DNA of 15,244 nt from the NCBI GenBank assembly GCA_001311545.1, contig BBBL01000007.1, positions 1 to 15,244 on the forward strand, given 5' to 3'. This document shows positions 1-8,109 of the stretch, piece after piece. A model generated the notes under the pieces. It searched no databases. It was given only the letters and a program-made list of their open reading frames with translations, and had not been told where the DNA came from. The position numbers and the translations under genes are program-made. Position 1 is the first letter of the stretch; every line of letters begins with the position of its first letter. This stretch comes from Thermus kawarayensis JCM 12314 (GTDB lineage: Bacteria; Deinococcota; Deinococci; Deinococcales; Thermaceae).

Positions 1-379
1 CCTGGGCCCCGTGGCCTACACCGACCCCCTGGAGGCCCGGCGCTTCCTGGAGGAAACCGGCGTGGACGCTTGGCGGTGAGCATCGGCACCCGCCACGGCC
101 TGCACAAGGGTCCGGTCCGCCTCCACCTGGCCCTCTTGGAGGAGCTCTCCCGCCTTCCCGTCCCCTTGGTCCTCCACGGGGCCTCGGGGCTTTCCCCGGA
201 GGACTACCGGGCGGTGGTGGACCGGGGGATTCGGAAGATCAACCTCTACGCCGACCTGGCCCTTAAGGCCGCCGGCGCTCAAGGAGGGGGAAGGGGAGGA
301 CTACCTCGCCCTGGTGGCGGGGATGAAGGAGGCCCTTAGGGGGCTTGCAGAGGCCCGCATGCGGCTATGGTGGGGTTGA
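1..379 (+). CDS. Class II (zinc) fructose/tagatose-bisphosphate aldolase, C-terminal part, cut by window edge
   Basis: This is the last ~125 residues of a class II aldolase, which joins dihydroxyacetone phosphate and an aldose phosphate reversibly in the cytoplasm. Visible landmarks are YTDPLEARRFLEETGVD, the zinc-ligand histidine in SIGTRHG, the LVLHGASG motif (second histidine) and the phosphate-binding stretch RKINLYADLAL. All of them align in order with the complete fba gene at 8757, but the sequence differs enough to be a separate paralog. The frame breaks near 68-70 (probably a lost C in GACGCCTTG) and near 268-276 (two lost bases); I read both as sequencing errors. The stop at 377-379 overlaps the cbbY start by 13 bases, so the two are co-transcribed. 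The substrate may be FBP, sedoheptulose-BP or tagatose-BP; the sequence does not decide. The N-terminal half is outside the window. Confidence 0.85.
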
Positions 380-1117
380 AGGCCCTGCTCTTTGACCTGG
401 ACGGCACCCTGGCGGAGACGGAGGAGCTCCACCGGGAGGCCTTCAACCGGGCCTTCGCCGAGGCGGGGCTTCCCTTCCGCTGGGACCGCGCCCTCTACGG
501 GGAGCTTCTCTGGACCGCGGGCGGCCGGGAGCGCATCGCCACCTTCTTGGGCCGGTGCGGGGACTGCCCCAGGCTTTCCCCCGGGGCCCTCGCCCGGCTC
601 CACGCCAGGAAGAATGCGCTCTACACGCCCTTTTGCGGGAGGAGGGGGTGGCCTTGAGGCCGGGGGTGGCGAGGCTTCTGCGAGAGGCTAGGGAGGCCGG
701 GATGGCCTTGGTCCTGGCCACCACCACCAGCCCGGAGAACGTGAAGCCTTTTCTGGAAAGGGCGGGGCTGGAGGGGGTCTTTGACCTGGTGCTTTCGGGG
801 GATGCGGTGCCCGAGAAGAAGCCCCATCCGGCCATCTACCTCCTGGCCCGGGAGGCCTTGGGCCTGGGACCGGGGGAGGGGGTGGTGGTGGAGGATTCCC
901 GCAACGGCCTCTTGGCGGCCTGGAAGGCGGGGCTTCCCGCCTTGGTGACCCCGGGCCTCTACACCTTGGGCCAGGACTTCTCCGAGGCCCAGGCGGTGTT
1001 GAGCCACCTGGGGGATGAGGGGAACCCCGGGCTTGTCCTCCGGGGTCCAGGAAGGGGGAGAGGGTGGTGGTGGACCTGGGTTATTTGGAGGAGGTGCGGA
1101 GATGGTGGAGCACCTGA
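367..1117 (+). CDS. cbbY: CbbY, HAD-family xylulose-1,5-bisphosphate phosphatase
   Basis: HAD-superfamily phosphatase of the CbbY type. The family removes xylulose-1,5-bisphosphate, a misfire product that inhibits RuBisCO. Motif I FDLDGTLAETEELH holds nucleophile D10 and acid/base D12 and has the AETEELH extension typical of CbbY rather than generic HAD enzymes. Further along are TTTSPENV (motif II), GDAVPEKKPHP (motif III lysine), EDSRNG (motif IV acidic residue) and the CbbY-like tail VTPGLYTLGQDF. The frame breaks near 628-632 (a G lost before GCCCTTTTGCGG) and near 1053-1060 (a G lost from a long G run). Restored length is 250 residues, normal for the family. The start overlaps the preceding aldolase by 13 bases, and the stop TGA at 1115 overlaps the next gene by 16 bases. 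The family call is firm; the physiological substrate is inferred from the family and the CBB context. Confidence 0.9.
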
Positions 1118-1413
1118 TCGTCTTCAACGCGGAAGCTCCCGGGAGGAGGTGTTGCGCATGGCCGAGGAGGCCAAGGAGGTTCTGCTTCGCATTCCCGGAG
1201 TGGTGGGGCTTCGCTTTGGGGAGGCCCTTTTGCCGGGGGCTCGTTACCGCTACTTCATCTCCGTTCTTTTTTTCCGGGCCCGAGGTGGTGGAGCGCTACC
1301 GGGACCACCCCCTGCACGTGGCCTTCGCCGACCAGGTCTTCCGCCCCCTGGCCAAGGACCGCCTCACCACCGATTACCGGGTGCTTCTGGAGGTGCCCCC
1401 GTGCGGGAGCTAG
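1102..1413 (+). CDS. Dabb (stress-responsive A/B barrel) domain protein
   Basis: Small single-domain ferredoxin-like protein of the Dabb family. It begins MVEHLIVFNAEA, has the central helix SREEVLRMAEEAKEVLLRIPGV, and ends with VVERYRDHPLHVAFADQVFRPLA, the family hallmark (Y..HP.H..F....P). Dabb proteins are usually dimeric barrels, with roles from polyketide cyclisation to stress response; no specific activity can be assigned here. The start follows a strong GGAGGAGGT Shine-Dalgarno at 1087-1095. Frame breaks occur near 1132-1136 (C lost) and in a T7 run at 1264-1272 (one extra or two missing T). Restored length is about 103 residues. It overlaps cbbY by 16 bases and the next small gene by 13 bases, implying translational coupling. 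A role protecting or tuning the CBB enzymes is only a guess from context. Confidence 0.72.
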   Translation: MVEHLIVFNAEAPGRRCCAWPRRPRRFCFAFPEWWGFALGRPFCRGLVTATSSPFFFSGPEVVERYRDHPLHVAFADQVFRPLAKDRLTTDYRVLLEVPPCGS

Positions 1414-1673
1414 CCCACCGGGAGGCCGAGGCCAGGGCCGTCCGGGTGCTGGTGGACGGGGTGGGGGAGGGCCTGGTCCTCCTCGGGGAAGGGGGGTACT
1501 ACGCCCTCTACTACTTCTTCTCCCTCTACGGCCGGAAGGCACCCGACCCCGAGGAGACCCCCGACTGGGTGGAGGGCCCCCGGGAAGCGCCGGAGGGCTT
1601 CCGCTCCCCCTATGACCAGGCCCGCTGGCTAGAGGAACACGGCTACACCCTTTTCATCAACGAGTCCAAGTAG
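1401..1673 (+). CDS. Small protein of unknown function, first copy of a tandem pair
   Basis: A 90-residue protein starting with GTG, preceded by GGAGGT at 1389-1394, which overlaps the end of the Dabb gene by 13 bases. I do not recognise its family. It is soluble and acidic, with an aromatic core YYALYYFFSLYG (about residues 34-45), then WVEGP, RSPY and WLEEHG near the C-terminus. The same landmarks occur in the same order in the next gene at 1684, so the pair arose by duplication. It reads through without a frame break in a window where most longer genes are broken, and has a proper ribosome binding site and conserved spacing, which supports a real gene. There is no signal peptide, membrane segment or cysteine. 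Location in the cbbY operon suggests a link to carbon fixation, but no function can be stated. Confidence 0.75.
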   Translation: MRELAHREAEARAVRVLVDGVGEGLVLLGEGGYYALYYFFSLYGRKAPDPEETPDWVEGPREAPEGFRSPYDQARWLEEHGYTLFINESK

Positions 1674-1683
1674 GAGGTGGAGT

Positions 1684-1953
1684 GTGGAGTACGACGAGCT
1701 TCCCTACGCGAAGGCCAAGGCCATGGCGGTGAAGGTGCTGGAGGACGGGTACGGGGATGCGGTGGTCCTAAGGGACGAACGGGGCCTTTACGTCCTCTAC
1801 TACTTCTACGGGTTCCAGGCCCCGCCGCCCACCGCCCTGCCCCACTGGATGGAGGGCCCCAAGGCCTCCTTGGAGGAGGTGCGCTCCCCTTACGAGGCGA
1901 AGCGCTTTTTGGAAGAGCACGGGGAGCCCGACTACCTCAACGACGTAGACTAA
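1684..1953 (+). CDS. Small protein of unknown function, second copy of a tandem pair
   Basis: An 89-residue paralog of the preceding gene, starting with GTG 11 bases after its stop; the Shine-Dalgarno AGGAGGTGG (1672-1680) begins inside that stop codon. Shared features are A-AVKVLEDGYGDAVVL, then LYVLYYFYGF, HWMEGP, RSPYEAKRFLEEHG and an acidic end. By eye about 45% of residues match the first copy, with a three-residue gap in the proline-rich middle. There are no transmembrane segments, cysteines or known catalytic motifs. An intact frame and two diverged copies imply selection on the protein. The two could form a heterodimer. The stop is four bases before the PsiE-like gene, so it sits in the same operon. 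Confidence 0.75.
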   Translation: MEYDELPYAKAKAMAVKVLEDGYGDAVVLRDERGLYVLYYFYGFQAPPPTALPHWMEGPKASLEEVRSPYEAKRFLEEHGEPDYLNDVD

Positions 1954-1957
1954 GGGG

Positions 1958-2398
1958 GTGAAGCGGGACGCCTTCCGCATCCTCCAGAGCACCGAGACCG
2001 CCATCTACCTCTTTGCGGGCTTCCTCATCGCCGCCGGGGCGGCGGTGCTTCTCCTCACCTCCTTGGTGGAGGGAGCCCACCACCTCCTGCAGGGGGATTA
2101 CGGGGAGGTGGCCTTGCAGCTTCTGGACCGGGTGCTTTTGGCCTTGATGCTGGCGGAGATTCTCTACACCCTGTTGCGCTTCGCCCGGGAGGGGACCCTC
2201 GAGGCCGCCCCCTTCCTCATCATCGGCATCATCGCCGCTATAAGGCGGGTCCTGGTCCTCACCGCCGAGGCGGTGGAGAAGTTTGACCTGGCGGACCCCG
2301 CCTTCCTGGCGGTGCTGGCGGAGCTCGGGCTTCTTTCCCTCATGGTGGTGGCCTTCGCCCTGGCCATCCGCCTGGTCAGGTCCGGAGGAGGGCAATGA
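1958..2398 (+). CDS. PsiE-like four-helix membrane protein
   Basis: A 146-residue integral membrane protein with four predicted helices at about residues 17-37, 54-74, 83-103 and 117-139. The spacing and the conserved middle (LDRVLLALMLAEILYTLLRF followed by LIIGIIAAIRRVLVL) match the PsiE family, named for phosphate-starvation induction in E. coli but of unknown biochemical role. The start is GTG; AAGGGG lies almost against it, an unusually short spacing, and no better in-frame start is seen. The gene follows the second small paralog by four bases and ends 23 bases inside the convergent cbbR gene. The family call rests on topology and the central motif. Confidence 0.75.
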   Translation: MKRDAFRILQSTETAIYLFAGFLIAAGAAVLLLTSLVEGAHHLLQGDYGEVALQLLDRVLLALMLAEILYTLLRFAREGTLEAAPFLIIGIIAAIRRVLVLTAEAVEKFDLADPAFLAVLAELGLLSLMVVAFALAIRLVRSGGGQ

Positions 2399-3281
2399 GG
2401 GCTTGGGCCGCCGGGTTGGCCACCCGCTTGGGGTGGACCAGCCAGAAGTAGCGGCGGATCTCCCCCACAGGGGGGGCCAGGCGCAGGGCCTTGAGGTTGC
2501 CCACCTTCAGGTTGGGCTGGACCACCACCCGGCTCACGATGCCCACCCCGGCCCCCGCCAGCACCAGGCGCTTGGTGACCTCGTTGTTGTCGGTGTAGAA
2601 GGTGGGGCTAAGCTCCAGGCTGGCCTGTTCAAAGGCCCTTTCCAGGGCCCGCCAGGTCATGGAGCCCGGCTTGCGCACCACCAGGGTTTCCCTCTGGAGC
2701 CACTCGGGGGGCACCTCCTCCCGGCCGGCCCAGGGGTGGTCCGGGGGGACGATGAGCACCAGCTCGTCCTCGTAGAAGAGGTGGCGCTCGTACCCCTCCC
2801 AGCGCTCCACCCCCTCCACGATGGCGAACTCCAGCTCCCCCATGAGCAGGCGCTCCGCCAGGCGCTCGGAGCTTCCGCTTTCCAGGTGGACCCGCACCCC
2901 GGGGTGGGCCTCGTGAAACTTCTTCAGGAAGATGGGGACCACGTAGGTGGCCATGGTGGTGGAGGCCCCCAGGGTGATCTCCCCCATCTCCAGCCGGCCC
3001 ATGGCTTGGGAGACCCGCTGGAACTCCTCCAGGGCCTGCACCACCCGCCGGGCCTCGGGGAGGAGGGCTTCCCCTACCCGGGTGAGGGCCAGGTGCCGCC
3101 CCTGCCGTTCAAAGAGGGGGTGGCCCACCTGTTCCTCCAGGGTCCGCAGGTACTGGCTCACCGCCGGCTGGGTGATGCCCAGGGCCAAGGCGGCCCGGCC
3201 CACCCCCCCTTCCTCCACCACGGTGACGAACACCCTTAAGGCGGCGGGGTTGGGAAGCTTAGCGTTCCTAGATATGAGCAT
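2376..3281 (-). CDS. cbbR: CbbR, LysR-type regulator of the CBB operon
   Basis: A 301-residue LysR-type transcription factor in one intact frame. The winged helix-turn-helix spans about residues 13-72 (FVTVVEEGGVGRAALALG, then ITQPAVSQYLRTLEEQVGHP and LFERQGRHLALT), followed by a linker helix and a periplasmic-binding-protein-like effector domain from about residue 101 (EITLGASTTMATYVVP). It is transcribed divergently from glpX-cbbLS, the classic position of CbbR, which senses Calvin-cycle metabolites and activates the operon; function is assigned from family plus position. No Shine-Dalgarno is visible before the ATG, but TAACAT lies six bases upstream, suggesting a leaderless transcript. The 3' end overlaps the convergent psiE-like gene by 23 bases with no terminator between them. 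Confidence 0.9.
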   Translation of the reverse strand: MLISRNAKLPNPAALRVFVTVVEEGGVGRAALALGITQPAVSQYLRTLEEQVGHPLFERQGRHLALTRVGEALLPEARRVVQALEEFQRVSQAMGRLEMGEITLGASTTMATYVVPIFLKKFHEAHPGVRVHLESGSSERLAERLLMGELEFAIVEGVERWEGYERHLFYEDELVLIVPPDHPWAGREEVPPEWLQRETLVVRKPGSMTWRALERAFEQASLELSPTFYTDNNEVTKRLVLAGAGVGIVSRVVVQPNLKVGNLKALRLAPPVGEIRRYFWLVHPKRVANPAAQALIALLRT

Positions 3282-3287
3282 GGGCTT

Positions 3288-3316
3288 ATGTTATTAGCAA
3301 AAACATATGATTGCAA
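3288..3316 (-). promoter_or_regulatory. Probable cbbR promoter, leaderless
   Basis: Reading the - strand, TTGCAA (3316-3311) fits a -35 box and TAACAT (3293-3288) fits a -10 box with a 17-base spacer. The -10 box ends six bases before the cbbR ATG at 3281, so transcription would begin at or next to the start codon. Both boxes lie inside the inverted repeats, which would give CbbR autoregulation. Boxes are seen; activity is inferred. Confidence 0.45.
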
Positions 3317-3320
3317 TAAT
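3315..3320 (+). promoter_or_regulatory. Candidate -10 box for the glpX-cbbLS operon
   Basis: AATAAT matches five of six positions of TATAAT and lies 25 bases before the glpX ATG, leaving room for a short leader carrying AAGG. The matching -35 position (about 3291-3297) holds a poor box, as expected for a promoter that needs an activator, and it falls within the proposed CbbR dyad. An alternative is TTGCAA 3311-3316 as -35 with TAAGGT 3335-3340 as a weak -10. Confidence 0.35.
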
Positions 3321-3345
3321 AAATCGCCCCCCCTAAGGTAAGCCC

Positions 3346-4326
3346 ATGGCTATGCCTACCCGCAACCTGGGCCTGGACCTCATGCGGGCCACCGAGGCCG
3401 CCGCCTTGGCCTCGGCCCGCTTCGTGGGCCGGGGGGACAAGGAAGGGGGGGACCGGGCGGCGGTGGAGGCCATGCGCCTCCTCCTGAACAGCCTGGATTT
3501 CCGCGGCCGGGTGGTCATCGGCGAGGGGGAGAAGGACCAGGCCCCCATGCTCTACAACGGGGAGGTCTTAGGCCAAGGGGACGGCCCCCTTTGGGACCTG
3601 GCCGTGGACCCCGTGGAGGGGACGCGGCTTCTCGCCCTGGGGCGCTACGGGGCCATCAGCGTCATCGCCGCCGCCCCCGAGGGCGCCCTCTTCAACCCCG
3701 GCCCCGGCTTCTACGCCGCCAAGCTGGTGGTGGGCCCGGAGGCCCGGGAGGCCGTGGACCTCAGGGCCTCGGTGGCCGAGAACCTCAAGGAGGTCGCCCG
3801 GGCCCTCAAGAAAGAGGTGCGGGAGCTTACGGTCTTCGTCCTGGACAAGCCCCGGCACGCCCGGCTCATAGAGGAGATCCGCCTGGCGGGGGCCCGCATC
3901 AGCCTGCAGACCGACGGGGACGTGGCCGGGGCCTTGGCCGCCGTGTTGCCGGACACGGGCATAGACGTCCTCATGGGCACCGGGGGCACCCCGGAGGGGG
4001 TGATCGCCGCCGTGGCGGTCAAGGCCCTGGGAGGCGGCATGCAGATGCGCCTGGACCCCCAGAGCGAGGAGGAGCGCTGGAACCTGGTCCATGCGGGATA
4101 CGATCTGGAAAAGATTTATACCCTGGAGGAGCTCTGCCAGGCCGAGGACACCCACTTCGCCGCCACCGGCATCACCGATGGGCCCTTCCTCAAAGGGGTG
4201 CGCTACGGGGAAAGGCAGGCCTGGACGGAGAGCCTGGTCATCCGCGGGGCCACCCGCACCCTTCGCAAGGTGGAGGCCTGGCATCGGCTTGAGAAGCTTC
4301 GGGGCATCAGCCCCGTGGCCTACTGA
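3346..4326 (+). CDS. glpX: GlpX-type class II fructose-1,6-bisphosphatase (probably also sedoheptulose-1,7-bisphosphatase)
   Basis: A 326-residue intact class II bisphosphatase, the usual family length. It hydrolyses FBP to fructose 6-phosphate; homologs in autotrophs commonly also cleave sedoheptulose 1,7-bisphosphate. Metal-binding motifs are visible: GEGEKD (residues 59-64), WDLAVDPVEGT (83-93) and the later QTDGDVA and GTGGTPEGV (211-219), with E217 a family-conserved acid. It opens the operon, right after the divergent CbbR control region, and its stop is part of the ribosome binding site of cbbL. The ATG at 3346 has AAGG six bases upstream. No other bisphosphatase is visible here, so it probably covers both regeneration steps, although dual activity is an inference. 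Confidence 0.95.
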   Translation: MAMPTRNLGLDLMRATEAAALASARFVGRGDKEGGDRAAVEAMRLLLNSLDFRGRVVIGEGEKDQAPMLYNGEVLGQGDGPLWDLAVDPVEGTRLLALGRYGAISVIAAAPEGALFNPGPGFYAAKLVVGPEAREAVDLRASVAENLKEVARALKKEVRELTVFVLDKPRHARLIEEIRLAGARISLQTDGDVAGALAAVLPDTGIDVLMGTGGTPEGVIAAVAVKALGGGMQMRLDPQSEEERWNLVHAGYDLEKIYTLEELCQAEDTHFAATGITDGPFLKGVRYGERQAWTESLVIRGATRTLRKVEAWHRLEKLRGISPVAY

Positions 4327-5779
<1,453 letters not shown>

Positions 5780-5791
5780 AGGAGGTAAGCC

Positions 5792-6220
5792 ATGAGGATC
5801 ACCCAAGGGACCTTTTCCTACCTGCCGGACCTCACCGACGAGGAGATTGAGGCCCAGATCCGCTACATCATCCAGAACGGCTGGGCGGTTTCCATTGAGT
5901 ACACCGACAACCCCAGCCCCTACAACGTCTACTGGCACATGTGGGGCCTGCCCATGTTTGACCTGGAGGACCCCGCCCCGGCCATGTACGAGTTCCGGAA
6001 GTGCCGGGAAGCCTTTCCCAACCACTACATCAAGGTGAACGGCTACGACCCTTCCCCCATGTGGCAGGCCCAGCGGGTTTCCTTCATCGCCCACAGGCCC
6101 AAGGAGGAGCCCGGCTTCCGCCTCCACCGCACCCTCTACAGCGACGGGAGGCGGCTTAAGTACACCCTCGAGGCCTACGCCACCCAGAGGCCGGCGGGGG
6201 AGCGGTACCGGGAGGAGTAG
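5792..6220 (+). CDS. cbbS: RuBisCO small subunit, red-type
   Basis: A 142-residue intact small subunit that caps the L8 core to form the L8S8 holoenzyme. It opens with [20 protein letters not shown] and carries [11 protein letters not shown], a red-type signature, and [10 protein letters not shown]. It has the C-terminal extension ([26 protein letters not shown] in part) that forms the beta-hairpin closing the central solvent channel in red-type enzymes and is absent from green-type ones. This agrees with the cbbX gene just downstream. AAGGAGGT at 5779-5786 gives five-base spacing to the ATG. It starts 13 bases after the cbbL stop. Confidence 0.97.
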   Translation: MRITQGTFSYLPDLTDEEIEAQIRYIIQNGWAVSIEYTDNPSPYNVYWHMWGLPMFDLEDPAPAMYEFRKCREAFPNHYIKVNGYDPSPMWQAQRVSFIAHRPKEEPGFRLHRTLYSDGRRLKYTLEAYATQRPAGERYREE

Positions 6221-6223
6221 GGA

Positions 6224-6247
6224 GGGGGCCGGGGTTACCCGGCCTCC
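6224..6247 (+). promoter_or_regulatory. Intercistronic hairpin between cbbS and cbbX
   Basis: GGGGGCCGGG (6224-6233) pairs with CCCGGCCTCC plus one C (6238-6247) around a GTTA loop, a ten-base-pair stem with one G-U pair. No T run follows, so it is not a classic intrinsic terminator. Its place directly after the RuBisCO genes and before the activase suggests partial attenuation or protection of the cbbLS transcript end, which would give much more RuBisCO than CbbX. It ends four bases before the cbbX GGAGG, so it may also limit ribosome access. Confidence 0.6.
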
Positions 6248-6261
6248 CCGGGAGGAACGCC

Positions 6262-7147
6262 ATGGAAGACGCCCATCAAGGCCTGGCGGTGGTGAAAAGC
6301 CCCGAGATAGAGGCCGTCCTGGAGCAGCTGGACCGGGAGCTGGTGGGCCTTAAGCCCGTTAAGCGGCGCATCCGGGAGATCGCCGCCTACCTCTCCGTGG
6401 ACCGCCTGCGCCGGGAGCTGGGGCTTACCGCCGACCGGCCCACCCTGCACATGGCCTTCGTGGGCCCCCCGGGCACCGGGAAGACCACCGTGGCCCTGCG
6501 CATGGCCACCATCCTCCACAAGCTGGGCTATATCCGCCGGGACCACCTGGTGGTGGCCAGCCGCGACGACCTGGTGGGCCAGTACATCGGCCACACCGCC
6601 CCCAAGACCAAGGAGGTGCTGAAGCGGGCCATGGGGGGGGTTCTCTTCATTGACGAGGCCTACAGCCTCTACCGGGCGGAGAACGAGCGGGACTACGGCC
6701 AGGAAACCCTGGAGATCCTCCTCCAGGTCATGGAGAACCAGCGGGAGGACCTGGTGGTGATCCTGGCGGGTTACAAGGACCGCATGGAGGAGTTCTTCGC
6801 CTTAAACCCCGGCATGCGCTCCCGCATCGCCCACCACATAGAGTTCCCCCCCTACGCCTTGGAGGAGCTTTTCCTCATCGGTAGGATGATGCTGGAGCGC
6901 CAGGGTACCGCTTCAGCCCGGAGGCGGAGGAGGCTTCAGGGAGTATTTGGAGAGGCGGATGCGCCTGCCCAACTTCGCCTACGCCCGGAGCGTCCGCAAC
7001 GCCCTGGACCGCTTCAAGCTCCGCCAGGCCTACCGCCTTTACCAGAAGGCGGGGCCCGTGACCCCCGAGGAGCTCATGAGGATAGAAGCGGAGGATATCT
7101 ACCAAAGTTCGGTCTTCCAGGGAAAGGAGGAGGAGCATGCCCCATAG
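6262..7147 (+). CDS. cbbX: CbbX, AAA+ red-type RuBisCO activase
   Basis: Hexameric AAA+ ATPase that removes inhibitory sugar phosphates from red-type RuBisCO by tugging the large-subunit C-terminus. Seen: Walker A GPPGTGKT (residues 68-75), pore loop [11 protein letters not shown] with Y108, Walker B VLFIDEA (D131, E132), sensor-1 region VVILAGYKD, and arginine-finger region [11 protein letters not shown]. The C-terminal helical part ([17 protein letters not shown], sensor-2 arginines) follows two frame breaks, a G lost near 6904 and a C lost near 6933. Restored length is 295 residues, normal for CbbX. The ATG follows GGAGG at 6251-6255 by six bases. Its last 11 bases overlap the start of prk. 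Confidence 0.95.
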
Positions 7148-8100
7148 ACCCTTCATGTTGGGCATCGCCGGCGACTCGGGGGCGGGGAAGACCACCCTCT
7201 CCTCGGGGATCGCCCGCCTTTTGGGGGTGGAGCGGACCACGGGGATCTGCGTGGACGACTACCACAAGTACGACCGGAAGCAGCGCAAGGAGCTGGGCAT
7301 CACCCCCTTGAACCCCGAGTGCAACTACATGGACATCATGGAGCAGCACGTGCGGCTTCTGGCCGAGGGGGAGCCCATCTTGAAGCCCGTGTACAACCAC
7401 TCCACCGGCACCTTTGACCCTCCCGTCTACGTGCCGGCTCCCAGGGCGGTGGAGGAGGGGGGGAGGCTCATCCCCCGGGTGGTCATCCTGGAGGGGCTTC
7501 TCACCCTCTACTCCCCGGCTGCGGGGGCGCTACCACCTCACCGTCTACCTGGACCCCGAGGAGGAGCTGAGGCGGGAGTGGAAGGTGAAGCGGGATGTGG
7601 CCAAGCGGGGCTACACCCCGGAGGAGGTCCTGGCCGATATAGAGCGGCGCATGCCCGATTCCAAGGCCTTCATCTGGCCGCAGAAGGAGCATGCGGACAT
7701 CGTGGTGCGCTTCTACCGCCCCTTGGGCTACGAGCCGGAAAACCCCAGCACCCTGAACGTGCGCATCACCCTCAAACACACCCTGCCCCGTCTGGACCTC
7801 TCCGAGGTCCTCCACTCGGCCTACGAGGACGAGGCCCTGATCCGCCTGGAGACCCGCCGGGAGGCCGACATCCTGGACATCACCGGCAACGTCACCCCGG
7901 AGCAGGCCCAGACCTTTGAGCGCATCATCTGGGAGCATCTGGGCCCCCACGCGGAGCACTTTGACCCCAGCCTGGTGGGCACCTTCTGGGACAAGGCGGG
8001 GCAGAGCTACCCCCTGGCCCTGACCCAGCTCATCATCGCCTACTACCTGGTTAAGATGCGGGAGCTGGCCATTGAGCGGGGGCACCTGCGGGTGGCCTAG
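7137..8100 (+). CDS. prk: Phosphoribulokinase
   Basis: Makes ribulose 1,5-bisphosphate from ribulose 5-phosphate and ATP, the RuBisCO substrate. Seen: P-loop GDSGAGKTT (residues 12-20), the catalytic-base region [31 protein letters not shown], the Walker-B-like [12 protein letters not shown], and the downstream [19 protein letters not shown] arginine region. It resembles the cyanobacterial/archaeal-type (class II) enzyme. One break near 7512-7516 is explained by two C lost from a C run and restores 321 residues. The P-loop has A16 where plant and cyanobacterial enzymes carry the redox cysteine, so thioredoxin/CP12 switching through that pair should be absent, although C38 remains. AAAGGAGG at 7123-7130 sets the ATG at 7137, overlapping cbbX by 11 bases. 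Confidence 0.95.
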
Positions 8101-8109
8101 GGGGAGAAG

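Larger units (their letters stand above)
3282..3345. promoter_or_regulatory. AT-rich divergent control region between cbbR and glpX, probable CbbR operator
   Basis: This 64-base gap is the most AT-rich stretch of the window. It holds two nested inverted repeats: TATGTT (3287-3292) with AACATA (3302-3307), and TTATTAGCAA (3291-3300) with TTGCAATAA (3311-3319, one-base bulge), flanking the palindrome CATATG (3304-3309). LysR regulators bind such interrupted dyads between divergent genes, so CbbR binding here is a reasonable inference. The exact TNA-N7-TNA form often quoted for proteobacterial CbbR was not found. Before glpX, AAGG at 3336-3339 serves as a modest ribosome binding site. Confidence 0.7.

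Noticed and set aside
2283..3239. Open frame of about 318 codons on the + strand through cbbR
   Set aside because: Shadow of cbbR; the translation is H/G/P-rich and shows no family features, while the - strand has a full LysR protein.
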